A DNA stretch of 24,724 nucleotides, from the NCBI GenBank assembly GCA_003555285.1, contig PWGH01000156.1, positions 1 to 24,724 on the forward strand, read 5' to 3'. Below are positions 15,079 through 23,396 of the stretch, piece after piece. How positions within the stretch are numbered: position 1 is the stretch's first letter; each line of letters begins with the position of its first letter. This DNA comes from Thioalkalivibrio sp. GTDB taxonomy: Bacteria > Pseudomonadota > Gammaproteobacteria > Ectothiorhodospirales > Ectothiorhodospiraceae. Made by a program: the position numbers and the translations under genes. The notes below the pieces were generated by a model. That model saw nothing but the letters and a program-made list of their open reading frames with translations, was not told the origin of the DNA and did not search any database.

Positions 15079-15110
15079 GGCGCCTCCCCGGCGCGGCCCG
15101 CGCGGGCGCC
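15079..15110 (+). terminator. Possible glgA terminator hairpin
   Basis: A 12-base palindrome (GCCCGCGCGGGC, 15096-15107) lies inside a region flanked by GGCGCC at 15079-15084 and 15106-15110, beginning 22 bases after the glgA stop. No T-tract follows, so this is only a candidate. Confidence 0.3.
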
Positions 15111-15170
15111 CACCTGCGGCTCCACCTCCGCGTCCACCGAAATCCCGGCCGAGGGCGTTCGACCGTAGGG

Positions 15171-15176
15171 TATACT
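15171..15176 (+). promoter_or_regulatory. Candidate ppc -10 element
   Basis: TATACT is a 5-of-6 match to the -10 consensus in an otherwise GC-rich gap, 68 bases upstream of the ppc start. The bases at -35 (GCCGAG region) are poor, so an activator would probably be needed if this promoter is real. Confidence 0.35.
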
Positions 15177-15201
15177 GGCCCCTGATTCACGGACACGAGG
15201 T

Positions 15202-15232
15202 CACGCGGCCGGCGCCCTGCGCCGGCCGCGTG
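15202..15232 (+). promoter_or_regulatory. Perfect 13-bp hairpin just before ppc
   Basis: CACGCGGCCGGCG and its exact reverse complement flank a 5-base CCCTG loop. The hairpin ends 11 bases before the ppc ATG, in the place of the ribosome site, and no T-tract follows. It could block ribosome loading, act as an attenuator, or terminate glgA transcripts. The structure is certain as sequence; the role is inference. Confidence 0.6.
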
Positions 15233-15243
15233 CATGAACTGCA

Positions 15244-18102
15244 ATGATTCCGACACGCACCGATGAACGTTTTCTGCCCCGGGACCGCGAACTGCGCGCG
15301 CGCGTCCGGCTGTTCGGCGACCTGCTCGGCCGGGTGATCCGCCGCCTGGAGGGCGAGGCGGTTTTTGCGGCGGTGGAAAAGTTGCGCAAGGGCTTCGTCA
15401 GCCTACGCAAACGCGAGGACCCGCGCCTGCGCAAGCGGCTGATGGCCTTCATCGTCAGCCAGAGCCCAGACCGGATCGAGCGCATCATCCGCGCCTTCAG
15501 CATCTACTTCAGCCTGGTCAACATCGCCGAGGAAGACCTGTTCTACCGCTGGCGCCGGACCCTGGTCAGCCGCGATGAACCGCTGTGGACCGGCTCCTTC
15601 GCACGGACGCTGAGCGATCTGCATGCCGAGGGGGTCTCGGCCGAGGCCCTGGAAAAGCTGCTGTCGGAACTCAGCTACACCCCGGTTTTCACCGCGCACC
15701 CCACCGAGGCACGTCGGCGTACGACGATGCAAAACCAGCGCCGGGTGTTCCAGACCGCCGACCGGCTCAATCAGATCGGGATCGGTGCCGCCGAGCGCCA
15801 GGCGCTGATCGACGAACTGGAGGGCCATATCCAGATTCTGTGGCGGACCAACGAGGTCCGCGTGAAGACCCCGCAGGTGCGCGACGAGATCAAATACGGC
15901 CTCTTTTATTTCGAGGAGAGCCTGTTCGAGGCGATTCCGCAAACCTATCGTTTCCTGGAAAAGGCGGTACGCCGCAACTACGGCGTCGATGCACAGGGCC
16001 GCCTGCCGATCCATATCCCGGCCTTCCTGCGCTTTGGCTCCTGGATCGGCGGCGATCGCGACGGCAACCCGAACGTGACCCCGGCGGTCACCGCGCTGGC
16101 CTGCCGACTGGCGATGCAGCAGGTGCTGCGCGAGTACCTGAAACGCGTGACCCACCTGCGCAACGTGCTGACCCACTCGTCGTTGATGGCCACACCCTCG
16201 GCGGCCTTCAGCGCGAGCCTCGAGGACGACAGCAGCATCTCCCCGGCGGTGTTCCAGAGCTCGATGGACCGTTACGAGACCGAGCCCTATCGGCGCAAGC
16301 TGCAGATCATGAAATACCGCCTGAACGAAACTCTGATGACGGTGATGCGCCGACTGCAAGGGGAAGCGGCGGTGCTGCCGGCCCATTCCGCCTACCGTAG
16401 CGCCGAGGACTTCCTGGCCGACCTGCGGGTGATTCACGACTCGCTGGTCAGCCACGGGGAACACAACATCGCCGAGCGCGAACTCACGGACCTGATCCGT
16501 CTCACCGAGACCTGCGGCTTTCATCTGCATCACCTGGACGTGCGGCAGGAATCGACCGTGCACAGCGCCGCGGTGGCCGAAATTCTCGCGCAGACCGCAC
16601 TGGCACCGGATTATGCCGGCCTCGAGGAATCCGAACGCCTCGCTCTGCTCGGCGCCCTGATCGATCGCGACGATCTTCCGGCCATCGATCGGCAGGTCCT
16701 GGCGCCGAAGACGGTGGAGACTCTGGAAGTCTTCGACGTGATCGGCGCGATGCGCCGGGAGGTCGGCACCCAGGGCATCGGCACCTACGTGATCTCGATG
16801 ACGCACGCCGCCTCGCATGTGCTCGAGGTGCTGCTGCTCGGGCGCCTGACCGGCCTGGCGGGCGTGGGACTCGCGGGCGGAGCCGACGACGAGCCCTTCT
16901 GCCACCTGCGCATCACTCCGCTGTTCGAAACCATCGAGGATCTGCTGCACGTCGAGCAGGTGCTGAACGACCTCCTCGGCCACCCGAGTTATGCGCGCCT
17001 ACTGCGGGCCAACGGCAACCTGCAGGAAGTGATGCTCGGCTATTCGGATTCCTGCAAGGACGGCGGCATCCTGGCCTCGAGTTGGAACCTGTATGCGGCG
17101 CAGAAGCAGATCGTCGCCATCACCGAGCGCTACGGCGTGCGCTGCCAGCTCTTTCACGGTCGTGGCGGCACCGTCGGCCGCGGCGGCGGCCCGACCCACG
17201 ACTCGATCCTGGCGCAGCCGCCGGCCACGGTCCAGGGCCGGATCAAGTTCACCGAACAGGGCGAGGTGCTGTCCTACAAGTACAGCAACGTCGAGACCGC
17301 CGTCTACGAATTGGGCATGGGGGCCACCGGCGTGATCCTCGCCAGCCGCAGCCTGATCGAGGCGCCGACGCGCGATCGCGAGGACTACATGCGGCCGATG
17401 AACGAGGTCGCGGCTCTCGGCGAGACCGCCTACCGCGATCTGGTCGACCGAACACCGGGCCTGCTCGACTACTTCTACGAGGCGACACCGGTGCAGGAGA
17501 TCGGCTTTCTGAACATCGGCTCGCGCCCCTCGCACCGGCGCAGCAGCGACCGCTCCAAGGCCTCGATCCGGGCCATTCCCTGGGTCTTCGGCTGGGGCCA
17601 GTCCCGGCACACCCTGCCCGCCTGGTACGGACTCGGGACCGCGCTCGCGACCTGGCGCGGCGAGGATCCGACGCGTCTGGCGCTGCTCCAGCAGATGTAT
17701 CGCGACTGGCCGTTCTTTCGCTCGCTGCTGTCCAACAGCCAGATGGCCCTGACCAAGGCCGACATGCGCACCGCCGCCGAATACGCAGAGCTCTGCGGCA
17801 ATCAGGAGTTGGCCAACCGAATCTATCACCGGATTCAGGAGGAGTACACGCGCACCGTGAGCGAGGTCCTGCAGGTGGCCCAACTCGAGGCCCTGATGGA
17901 TGAGACGCCGCTGCTTGCACTTTCGCTGCAGCGGCGAAATCCCTATCTGGACCCGCTCAACCACATCCAGATCCACCTGCTACGGGAGTCCCGTGCCCTG
18001 GAGGCCCTTCGGCAGCAGGATCCGGAGAACCCCAACATGTTGCTATCGCCGTTGCTGCGCTCGATCAATGCCATTGCCGCCGGCCTGCGTAACACCGGTT
18101 GA
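15244..18102 (+). CDS. ppc: Phosphoenolpyruvate carboxylase
   Basis: Carboxylates PEP to oxaloacetate, refilling the TCA cycle. The 952-residue protein is somewhat longer than E. coli Ppc. It carries VFTAHPTEARRRT with the catalytic His near residue 152, GGDRDGNPNVT, GYSDSCKDGG, the catalytic FHGRGGTVGRGGGPTH loop (about residue 636), QGEVLSYKYS, and the canonical C-terminus AIAAGLRNTG. An in-frame TGA 9 bases upstream fixes the start at this ATG or later. There is no recognisable Shine-Dalgarno sequence; instead a very stable hairpin sits right before it. Same strand as glgA but 186 bases away, probably with its own promoter. Confidence 0.97.
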   Translation: MIPTRTDERFLPRDRELRARVRLFGDLLGRVIRRLEGEAVFAAVEKLRKGFVSLRKREDPRLRKRLMAFIVSQSPDRIERIIRAFSIYFSLVNIAEEDLFYRWRRTLVSRDEPLWTGSFARTLSDLHAEGVSAEALEKLLSELSYTPVFTAHPTEARRRTTMQNQRRVFQTADRLNQIGIGAAERQALIDELEGHIQILWRTNEVRVKTPQVRDEIKYGLFYFEESLFEAIPQTYRFLEKAVRRNYGVDAQGRLPIHIPAFLRFGSWIGGDRDGNPNVTPAVTALACRLAMQQVLREYLKRVTHLRNVLTHSSLMATPSAAFSASLEDDSSISPAVFQSSMDRYETEPYRRKLQIMKYRLNETLMTVMRRLQGEAAVLPAHSAYRSAEDFLADLRVIHDSLVSHGEHNIAERELTDLIRLTETCGFHLHHLDVRQESTVHSAAVAEILAQTALAPDYAGLEESERLALLGALIDRDDLPAIDRQVLAPKTVETLEVFDVIGAMRREVGTQGIGTYVISMTHAASHVLEVLLLGRLTGLAGVGLAGGADDEPFCHLRITPLFETIEDLLHVEQVLNDLLGHPSYARLLRANGNLQEVMLGYSDSCKDGGILASSWNLYAAQKQIVAITERYGVRCQLFHGRGGTVGRGGGPTHDSILAQPPATVQGRIKFTEQGEVLSYKYSNVETAVYELGMGATGVILASRSLIEAPTRDREDYMRPMNEVAALGETAYRDLVDRTPGLLDYFYEATPVQEIGFLNIGSRPSHRRSSDRSKASIRAIPWVFGWGQSRHTLPAWYGLGTALATWRGEDPTRLALLQQMYRDWPFFRSLLSNSQMALTKADMRTAAEYAELCGNQELANRIYHRIQEEYTRTVSEVLQVAQLEALMDETPLLALSLQRRNPYLDPLNHIQIHLLRESRALEALRQQDPENPNMLLSPLLRSINAIAAGLRNTG

Positions 18103-18125
18103 TTCCCGGCTCCAGGCCCGCGGCC

Positions 18126-18169
18126 ACGCACGCCGAACCGCCCCGCCGATCCGGGGGTTCAGCGTGCGT
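18126..18169. terminator. Long hairpin between convergent ppc and panD
   Basis: ACGCACGC...GAACC and GGTTC...GCGTGCGT pair over about 17 positions with one mismatch and one bulge (arms 18126-18144 and 18153-18169). It lies 24 bases after the ppc stop in a 143-base convergent gap, so it is probably the shared terminator of ppc and the pan operon. Confidence 0.6.
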
Positions 18170-18245
18170 CGAGGAAGGATTGGGCAAGACCACTGGCGTG
18201 GCGGGGCGACGATCCGTTCCGGACGGTCGGCCTTTCGGCGCGCCG

Positions 18246-18626
18246 TCAGGCGGCTTGTACCGGGATCCCCTGACCGGTTCGGGAAATCCGGTTTCCGGCG
18301 CTGAAATAGACCAGATTCGGAGAGAAATCAGCCGCTTCCCGGGCGTCCAACTGGCCATAGGCGCAAATGATGACCCGATGGCCGACGGCGGCCTTGTGCG
18401 CGGCCGCTCCGTTCACCGAGATCACCCCCGATCCGGCCTCGGCCTCGATCGCATAGGTGGTGAAGCGTTCACCGTTGTCGATGTTGTAGATCTGGATCTG
18501 TTCAAAAGGCAGGATGCCGGCCGCCTCCAGCAACTGGATATCGATCGCGCAGGAACCCTCGTACTCGAGTTCGCAGTGCGTGACCTGAGCCTTGTGCAGT
18601 TTGCCCTTCAGCAGGGTGATCATCAT
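18246..18626 (-). CDS. panD: Aspartate 1-decarboxylase (precursor)
   Basis: Makes beta-alanine from aspartate for pantothenate. The 126-residue protein is the normal size. The self-cleavage site Gly24-Ser25 lies in YEGSCAID, and Ser25 becomes the pyruvoyl cofactor. Lys9, Tyr58-type (FTTYAIEAE) and the SVNGAAAH block are conserved. The double ATG at 18626/18623 starts the protein; the first keeps E. coli numbering and has an AGGA site 10 bases upstream. A longer frame back to 18713 overlaps panC and is not supported. Last gene of the pan cluster, 59 bases after panC, with a possible internal promoter in that gap. Confidence 0.96.
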   Translation of the reverse strand: MMITLLKGKLHKAQVTHCELEYEGSCAIDIQLLEAAGILPFEQIQIYNIDNGERFTTYAIEAEAGSGVISVNGAAAHKAAVGHRVIICAYGQLDAREAADFSPNLVYFSAGNRISRTGQGIPVQAA

Positions 18627-18673
18627 CGGCAGTATCCTGAACGGCGTGGCCGCCGTGAAGAGGATGATCGGTA

Positions 18674-18679
18674 ATTGTA
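18674..18679 (-). promoter_or_regulatory. Candidate internal -10 element for panD
   Basis: On the minus strand TACAAT (5 of 6 match) lies in the 59-base panC-panD gap, about 47 bases before the panD ATG. The -35 would fall inside the end of panC (TTCCGA with a 16-base spacer, 3 of 6). It could let panD be expressed apart from panBC. Confidence 0.3.
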
Positions 18680-18685
18680 CGGCAA

Positions 18686-19570
18686 TCAGGCGTCGTCGGA
18701 AAAGTTTTTGCACTGCAATATGAGGTTATCGATCAAGCGGACCTGGTCCAACCAGACTGCAGCGAGCAGAACCAGGGCACGATCGCCGCTCTGCGGCTCG
18801 CCAAGATCGGCCGCGCGGCGCACGCAGAGGTAATCGGTGCGCATTCCGGCCTGCTCCAGGCGCTCCCGGGCGCCCGCCAGCAGCTCGGGAAAGAGCTCCG
18901 GCCAGGCATCCGGCTCCAGCCGCGCAGCCGCCGCGACCTCGCGCAGGCTTCGGTAGAGTTCCGGCGCGCGCGCGCGCGCGTCTGCCGACAGCTGGGCATT
19001 GCGCGAACTCAACGCCAGGCCGTCGGGCTCGCGCACGGTGGCCAGCGCGTCGATGCGCACCGGAAAGTTCAGCGCAGCCACCATCGCCTCGATCACCCGC
19101 ACCTGCTGATAATCCTTCGCGCCGAAGACCGCGAGATCCGGCTGAATCAGATTGAACAGCTTGGCCACCACGGTGGCCACCCCGTCGAAGTGACCGGGCC
19201 GAGACTCCCCCTCGAGGATTTCCGCGAGTTCCGGGACGATCACCCGGGCCTGCGGCGTTGGCACCGGTGGATACATCTCGGCGATTTCCGGGCAGAACAG
19301 AGCATCGACCCCCGCCTCGGCCAATTGCTGGGTATCGGCCTCCAGGCTGCGCGGATACCGGGCCAAGTCATCGGCGCGATCGAACTGTAGCGGATTGACG
19401 AAGATGCTGACCAACACGCGATCGCCACGCTCCTGCGCATGGCGCACCAGGGCCATGTGACCGGCGTGCAGGTTGCCCATGGTCGGCACGAAGGCCAGCC
19501 GCTGGCCATCCCGCCGCCGCCATTCGCGGGACAGCGCGGCCACCTGGGCTCGATCGCGCACGATTCGCAT
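18686..19570 (-). CDS. panC: Pantothenate synthetase (pantoate-beta-alanine ligase)
   Basis: Joins pantoate and beta-alanine using ATP, the last step to pantothenate. The 294-residue protein is slightly longer than E. coli PanC (283). It shows the nucleotidyl-transferase HIGH-like motif in [14 protein letters not shown] (about residues 29-42), [30 protein letters not shown] and the KMSKS-like LSSRNAQL. The ATG at 19570 begins 5 bases after the panB stop, so the two are probably coupled. A run of alternating G and C (18964-18978) encodes part of ADARARAPE. An upstream extension of the frame runs through panB and is a shadow. Confidence 0.96.
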   Translation of the reverse strand: MRIVRDRAQVAALSREWRRRDGQRLAFVPTMGNLHAGHMALVRHAQERGDRVLVSIFVNPLQFDRADDLARYPRSLEADTQQLAEAGVDALFCPEIAEMYPPVPTPQARVIVPELAEILEGESRPGHFDGVATVVAKLFNLIQPDLAVFGAKDYQQVRVIEAMVAALNFPVRIDALATVREPDGLALSSRNAQLSADARARAPELYRSLREVAAAARLEPDAWPELFPELLAGARERLEQAGMRTDYLCVRRAADLGEPQSGDRALVLLAAVWLDQVRLIDNLILQCKNFSDDA

Positions 19571-19575
19571 CGCGA

Positions 19576-20367
19576 TCAGCCGAAGGTGTGCACGGTCGAC
19601 ACCGGAAAGCGCCGGTTGCGCACAGCCTCGGCATAGGCCCCGATCGCGCCCGCGAGGCTGTCCGAGCCCGTCATGAAGTCCTGCGCGAAGCGCGGGGGCT
19701 TCGGGGTCAGGCCGAGGATGTCCTGCAGCACCAGCACCTGGCCATCGCACTCGGGACTGGCCCCGATCCCGATCACCGGCACCCCGGCGGCTCCGGTGAT
19801 TTGGATCGCCAACGCCTCGGGAATGCTCTCGAGCAGCAGGCACTGCGCCCCGGCCGCCTCCAGCGCCCGGGCATCGGCCTGCATGCGTTCGGCGGCCGCC
19901 GCCTCGCGGCCCTGCACCCGAAAACCGCCGAACCGGTGCACCGCCTGCGGGGTCAGCCCCAGGTGCGCGCAGACCGGGATGCCGGCGCCGACCATCCGCC
20001 GGACCAGTTCGATGTGTTCACCGTGGCATTCGACCTTGACCATCTGGGCACCGGCACGCATCAGGGCCCCGCCCTGATCCAGCCCGGTGCCGATGTCACG
20101 GTCGCCGAGAAAGGGCAAATCGGCCATCAGCATCACGCGGTGCGTGCTGCGGGCGACCGCGGCGGTGTGATAGACCATGTGTTCGATGGTCACCGGCAGG
20201 GTGGTGTCGTGGCCCTGCACGACCATGCCGAGCGAATCCCCGACCAGGATCAGGTCGATGTCCGCGGCATCGAGCAGGCGCGCGAAGCTCGCATCGTAGG
20301 CGGTCAGGCAGGTGATCGGCCGACGATCCTGCTTGTGCTGGTCCAGCGTCCGGATGGTGTTGCGCAT
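19576..20367 (-). CDS. panB: 3-methyl-2-oxobutanoate hydroxymethyltransferase
   Basis: Adds a hydroxymethyl group from 5,10-methylene-THF to ketoisovalerate, giving ketopantoate. The 263-residue protein is the usual length. Family blocks visible are ITCLTAYDASFA, the metal-binding VGDSLGMVVQGHDTTLPVT, MADLPFL, AHLGLTPQAVHRFGGFRVQG and LLLESIPEALA with the likely catalytic Glu. The start at 20367 has GGAG 5 bases upstream. It lies 16 bases after the deoxynucleoside kinase stop and 5 bases before panC. It uses a folate cofactor, and folK is two genes upstream in the same operon. Confidence 0.97.
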   Translation of the reverse strand: MRNTIRTLDQHKQDRRPITCLTAYDASFARLLDAADIDLILVGDSLGMVVQGHDTTLPVTIEHMVYHTAAVARSTHRVMLMADLPFLGDRDIGTGLDQGGALMRAGAQMVKVECHGEHIELVRRMVGAGIPVCAHLGLTPQAVHRFGGFRVQGREAAAAERMQADARALEAAGAQCLLLESIPEALAIQITGAAGVPVIGIGASPECDGQVLVLQDILGLTPKPPRFAQDFMTGSDSLAGAIGAYAEAVRNRRFPVSTVHTFG

Positions 20368-20383
20368 CGAGGCTCCGTGTCCT

Positions 20384-21034
20384 TCACAGGTGCAGGGGAA
20401 GGGGATTGAAATAATGCCGCCCCCCATGGATCTGGTCCAGAAATTGGACCAATTGCTGGAAATCGGGCTCGCTGTGGACCCAGTCGATCTCGGCGGCGTT
20501 GACGATCACCAACGTGGCCGCGTCGAAGTGGTGAAAGAAGGCCGTATAGGCCGCGTTCAGCCGTTCCAGATAGGCGGTATCGATGCGCCGCTCGTAGCTC
20601 CGGCCACGCCGGCGGATCCGCTCGAGCAGGACCTCGACCGGCGCCTGAAGGTAGATGACCAGGTCCGGGCTCGGCAAGGGCGGGCGCAGGTGACGAAACA
20701 TCTCCTGGTAGACATCCATCTCGTCCACCGACAGGTTCAATTCGGCAAACAGCGGATCCTTGTCCATCAAATAATCGGCCACATGCAGCTGCTCGAACAA
20801 CTGCAACTGGATCAGCGGGCTCAACTGACGCACGCGCTGCACCAGAAAACACAGCTGGGTGGCGAGCGCGTGCCGGGACCGATCCTGGTAGAAGCGCTCG
20901 AGAAAGGGGTTCTCGTCCGGGGCCTCGAACAGGCCCTCGGCCCCCAGATGCCGCGTCAGGCGCTGGGCCAGGCTGGATTTGCCCACGCCGATCGGACCCT
21001 CCACGGCGATGAAGCGAAAGGCACCCAGGCTCAC
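20384..21034 (-). CDS. Deoxynucleoside kinase family protein (deoxyadenosine/deoxyguanosine kinase-like)
   Basis: Probably phosphorylates a deoxynucleoside to its monophosphate for DNA precursor salvage. The 216-residue P-loop protein has Walker A GPIGVGKSS (about residues 13-21), the ENPFLERFY substrate segment, the DRSR motif of deoxynucleoside kinases, DLVIYLQAPVEVLLERI and an Arg-rich lid (RIRRRGRSYER). It starts with GTG overlapping the folK stop (GTGA), with AGGAGG 7 bases upstream. The folK - kinase - panB order is common in proteobacteria. The preferred deoxynucleoside cannot be read from the sequence. Confidence 0.88.
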   Translation of the reverse strand: MSLGAFRFIAVEGPIGVGKSSLAQRLTRHLGAEGLFEAPDENPFLERFYQDRSRHALATQLCFLVQRVRQLSPLIQLQLFEQLHVADYLMDKDPLFAELNLSVDEMDVYQEMFRHLRPPLPSPDLVIYLQAPVEVLLERIRRRGRSYERRIDTAYLERLNAAYTAFFHHFDAATLVIVNAAEIDWVHSEPDFQQLVQFLDQIHGGRHYFNPLPLHL

Positions 21035-21540
21035 GCGAGGACCTCCTCGGGAACCATCAACAAACCACCGCCGTTCAGGCGCTGGCAGAGATCGGCCAAT
21101 GCGCCATGGCCGGGAATCTCCAGATCGGGGGCGAGCTCCTGCAATGGCAGCAACACGAAATCGCGCTGCGCGATACCGGGGTGCGGCACCTGCAGTCCCG
21201 GCCGGTCAATGCGGCGATCGCCGAAGAGCAGGATATCCAGATCCAGCAGGCGCGGACCCCACTTGGCGCCGTCGCGCTGGCGCCCACAGGCCTGTTCGAT
21301 CCGCTGCAAGGCCTCCAGCAGGGCTTGGGGCTCGAGGTGGGTCTGCAACTGCGCCACCGCGTTCACGTAGTCGGGCTGGTCGGGCGGGCCCATCGGCGGA
21401 TTGCGATACAGGTGCGAGCGCCCGATCCAGTGCGTCTGCGGCACCGCGCCGGCGAGCCGGGCACAGGCCTCGAGGACCTGGGCCACAGGATCACCGAGAT
21501 TGGCACCGATGCCGATGAAGACCGGTACCGGCGCGGCCAT
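21031..21540 (-). CDS. folK: 2-amino-4-hydroxy-6-hydroxymethyldihydropteridine pyrophosphokinase
   Basis: Transfers pyrophosphate from ATP to hydroxymethyl-dihydropterin in folate synthesis. The 169-residue protein matches family size. It opens with FIGIGANLGDPVAQV, contains YRNPPMGPPDQPDYVNAVAQ, and has the HPPK signature WGPRLLDLDILLFGD with the two magnesium-binding Asp residues, followed by VPHPGIAQRDFVLLPL. The ATG overlaps the pcnB stop (TGATG), and its own stop overlaps the next start (GTGA), so it is translationally coupled on both sides. The longer upstream frame runs inside pcnB and is a shadow. Confidence 0.96.
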   Translation of the reverse strand: MAAPVPVFIGIGANLGDPVAQVLEACARLAGAVPQTHWIGRSHLYRNPPMGPPDQPDYVNAVAQLQTHLEPQALLEALQRIEQACGRQRDGAKWGPRLLDLDILLFGDRRIDRPGLQVPHPGIAQRDFVLLPLQELAPDLEIPGHGALADLCQRLNGGGLLMVPEEVLA

Positions 21541-22901
21541 CACACCGAGCGCGCCTTGCGCCGGCGGCGCGGCCGGGAACGCGCCGCAGCGCCGCTGGCG
21601 GGACGGACCATCTGTTGCTGGCGCGCCTCGTCGGTCTGCTGGAATTCGGTCCACCAGGTGCACAGCGCCGGATCCATCTGCCCGACCCGCGCCCGCAGGC
21701 ACAGGAAGTCGTATCCGGCCCGGAACCGCGGGTGGGTCAGTAGCTTCAGGGCACGGCCGCCCTGGTTGCGCGGCAGGCGTTGCTGCAGATCCCAGATCTC
21801 GCGCACCACGAGTGCATAACGACGCGGAATCGATACCCGCTGCGCCTGGCGTTCCAGCACCACGGACATCGCCTGCGCCCAGGCCATCGCCGGCTCCTCG
21901 TCGGCCTCGAGGCGGGCCTGCGCCTCGAGCTGCACCGGTGCCCAGAGAAGCGCGGCATACAGGAAGGCCGGGTGCACTCCCATCTCGTCGCGGATCCGGA
22001 CATCGGTGTTCTTCAAGGCCTCGGCTAGGAACAGGCGTTGGTCGACCCCGAATTCCGGATCCGCAAAACACGCCGCCGCCTGTGGAAACAGGGTCTCGAA
22101 CAGCCCGAAACGCTCGAGTTCATCCAGACAGGCCACCGCGGCGCCGCTGTGGAACAGCTTGATCACCTCGTCGAACAGGCGGGCCGGCGCCACCGAGGCC
22201 AGCAGGCCGGCGTGCTGATGCAACGCCGCGTCCACCTCGGGGGCGAGGCGCAGACCGAGCTTCGCACCGAAGCGCACCGCCCGCAGCATGCGCACCGGGT
22301 CTTCCCGCAGGCGCTGCTCGGGATCGTCGCCGATCAGGCGCAGCACCCCGTGGTGCAGGTCCTGCACGCCGTTGGTGAAGTCGAGCACCGTGAAGTTGGC
22401 GATGTCGTAATAGAGGGCGTTGACGGTGAAATCCCGGCGCGCCGCGTCCTGCTCGATGGTACCGTAGCAGTTGTCGCGCAGGATGCGTCCCTCGTCGCTC
22501 AACTCGATGTTGCCGGCCTCGTTCTCGGCGTCGAAGGAGGCCCGGAAGGTCGCGACCTCGATGATCTCGCGCCCGTAGGTCACGTGGGCCAGGCGAAAGC
22601 GCCGCCCGATCAGTCGGCAATTGCGAAAGAGTTGGCGCACGTCCTCAGGGTGGGCATCGGTCGCAATGTCGAAGTCCTTCGGCTCGCGCCCGAGGAGCAG
22701 ATCGCGCACGCCACCGCCGACCAGGCAGCTGCGAAAACCGGCATCGCGCAGGCGATACAGCACCTTCAGCGCATTATCGCTGATCGCGGCCCGGGAGATG
22801 GGGTGCTGATCACGGGTGTACACCCGTGGCGGTGTGACCCGCGGCTGGCTTGTGAGGGGGGCTTGTCGGCTCACCATAGGATGTCGTTGCCGGAAAAGCA
22901 T
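21540..22901 (-). CDS. pcnB: Poly(A) polymerase I
   Basis: Adds 3' poly(A) tails that promote RNA decay. The 453-residue protein has the class II nucleotidyltransferase head LVGGGVRDLLLG followed by PKDFDIATDA with the catalytic Asp pair (about residues 60-80), then RRFRLAHVTYG, the RDFTVNALYYD block and RMLRAVRFGAKLG. The tRNA-nucleotidyltransferase fold is shared, but the GREPKDFDIAT context and the Arg/Lys-rich tail RSRPRRRRKARSV favour PcnB over CCA-adding enzyme. The ATG at 22901 lacks a ribosome site. An in-frame ATG at 22877 is an alternative, and a possible extended -10 overlaps the upstream start. It lies 45 bases after the Nudix gene. Confidence 0.92.
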   Translation of the reverse strand: MLFRQRHPMVSRQAPLTSQPRVTPPRVYTRDQHPISRAAISDNALKVLYRLRDAGFRSCLVGGGVRDLLLGREPKDFDIATDAHPEDVRQLFRNCRLIGRRFRLAHVTYGREIIEVATFRASFDAENEAGNIELSDEGRILRDNCYGTIEQDAARRDFTVNALYYDIANFTVLDFTNGVQDLHHGVLRLIGDDPEQRLREDPVRMLRAVRFGAKLGLRLAPEVDAALHQHAGLLASVAPARLFDEVIKLFHSGAAVACLDELERFGLFETLFPQAAACFADPEFGVDQRLFLAEALKNTDVRIRDEMGVHPAFLYAALLWAPVQLEAQARLEADEEPAMAWAQAMSVVLERQAQRVSIPRRYALVVREIWDLQQRLPRNQGGRALKLLTHPRFRAGYDFLCLRARVGQMDPALCTWWTEFQQTDEARQQQMVRPASGAAARSRPRRRRKARSV

Positions 22902-22903
22902 CC

Positions 22904-22912
22904 ATGATACCA
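22904..22912 (-). promoter_or_regulatory. Candidate extended -10 promoter at pcnB
   Basis: On the minus strand TGGTATCAT gives a TG-n extended -10 with TATCAT (5 of 6 match). Transcription would begin at about 22897, inside the first possible pcnB ATG, which would favour the ATG at 22877. No -35 is evident. Confidence 0.28.
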
Positions 22913-22946
22913 GCTTGCCCCGGTCACGATGGTCAGCGCGACCGGA

Positions 22947-23396
22947 TCAACGAGAATTTTGGCGAATGGGTGCAATCTCCCCGGTCGCACGATAGCGCAG
23001 ATAATCGCCCAGGATGCGCTGATGATCGAAGACCAGGGAAAAGGCCCGATCCTCCGGATCGAGCCAGTCCAGGGCCAGGGCATCGTCCTGCGCGCGGGCC
23101 TCGCCGTCGCCCCGGGCCACGTAGACCACACTGACCGTATGCCCGCGCGGGTCCCGATCCGGACTCGAGTACACCCCGAGCAGCACCTCGAGCTTCAGTT
23201 CGAGACTGGTCTCCTCGAGGCCTTCGCGCAGGGCGGCCTGCTCGACCGTCTCCCCGACGTCCACAAAACCGCCGGGCAAGGCCCAGCCCTCCGGGGCGTT
23301 GCGGCGCTGGATGATCAGGATCCGGCCAGGATTGGCCGGATGGCGGATGATCAGGTCGACGGCCAGCAATGGTGTTTGTGGGCGCTGCGCGTTCAT
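22947..23396 (-). CDS. Nudix hydrolase
   Basis: A 149-residue cytoplasmic Nudix-fold pyrophosphohydrolase. The Nudix box spans residues 43-65 ([12 protein letters not shown] then ALREGLEET), with the metal-binding Glu58, Glu61 and Glu62. It departs from the strict consensus at Gly59 and Ser64. The segment [14 protein letters not shown] preceding it is typical of small MutT/ADP-ribose-type members. The substrate is not predictable; a nucleotide or ADP-ribose is most likely. Its ATG overlaps the hslR stop by four bases (ATGA), implying coupled translation with the ribosome-associated Hsp15 and membership of the operon leading to pcnB. Confidence 0.9.
   Translation of the reverse strand: MNAQRPQTPLLAVDLIIRHPANPGRILIIQRRNAPEGWALPGGFVDVGETVEQAALREGLEETSLELKLEVLLGVYSSPDRDPRGHTVSVVYVARGDGEARAQDDALALDWLDPEDRAFSLVFDHQRILGDYLRYRATGEIAPIRQNSR

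Noticed and set aside
15403..16983. Long minus-strand frame opposite ppc
   Set aside because: ppc is intact with all catalytic motifs; the antisense frame has shadow-type composition.
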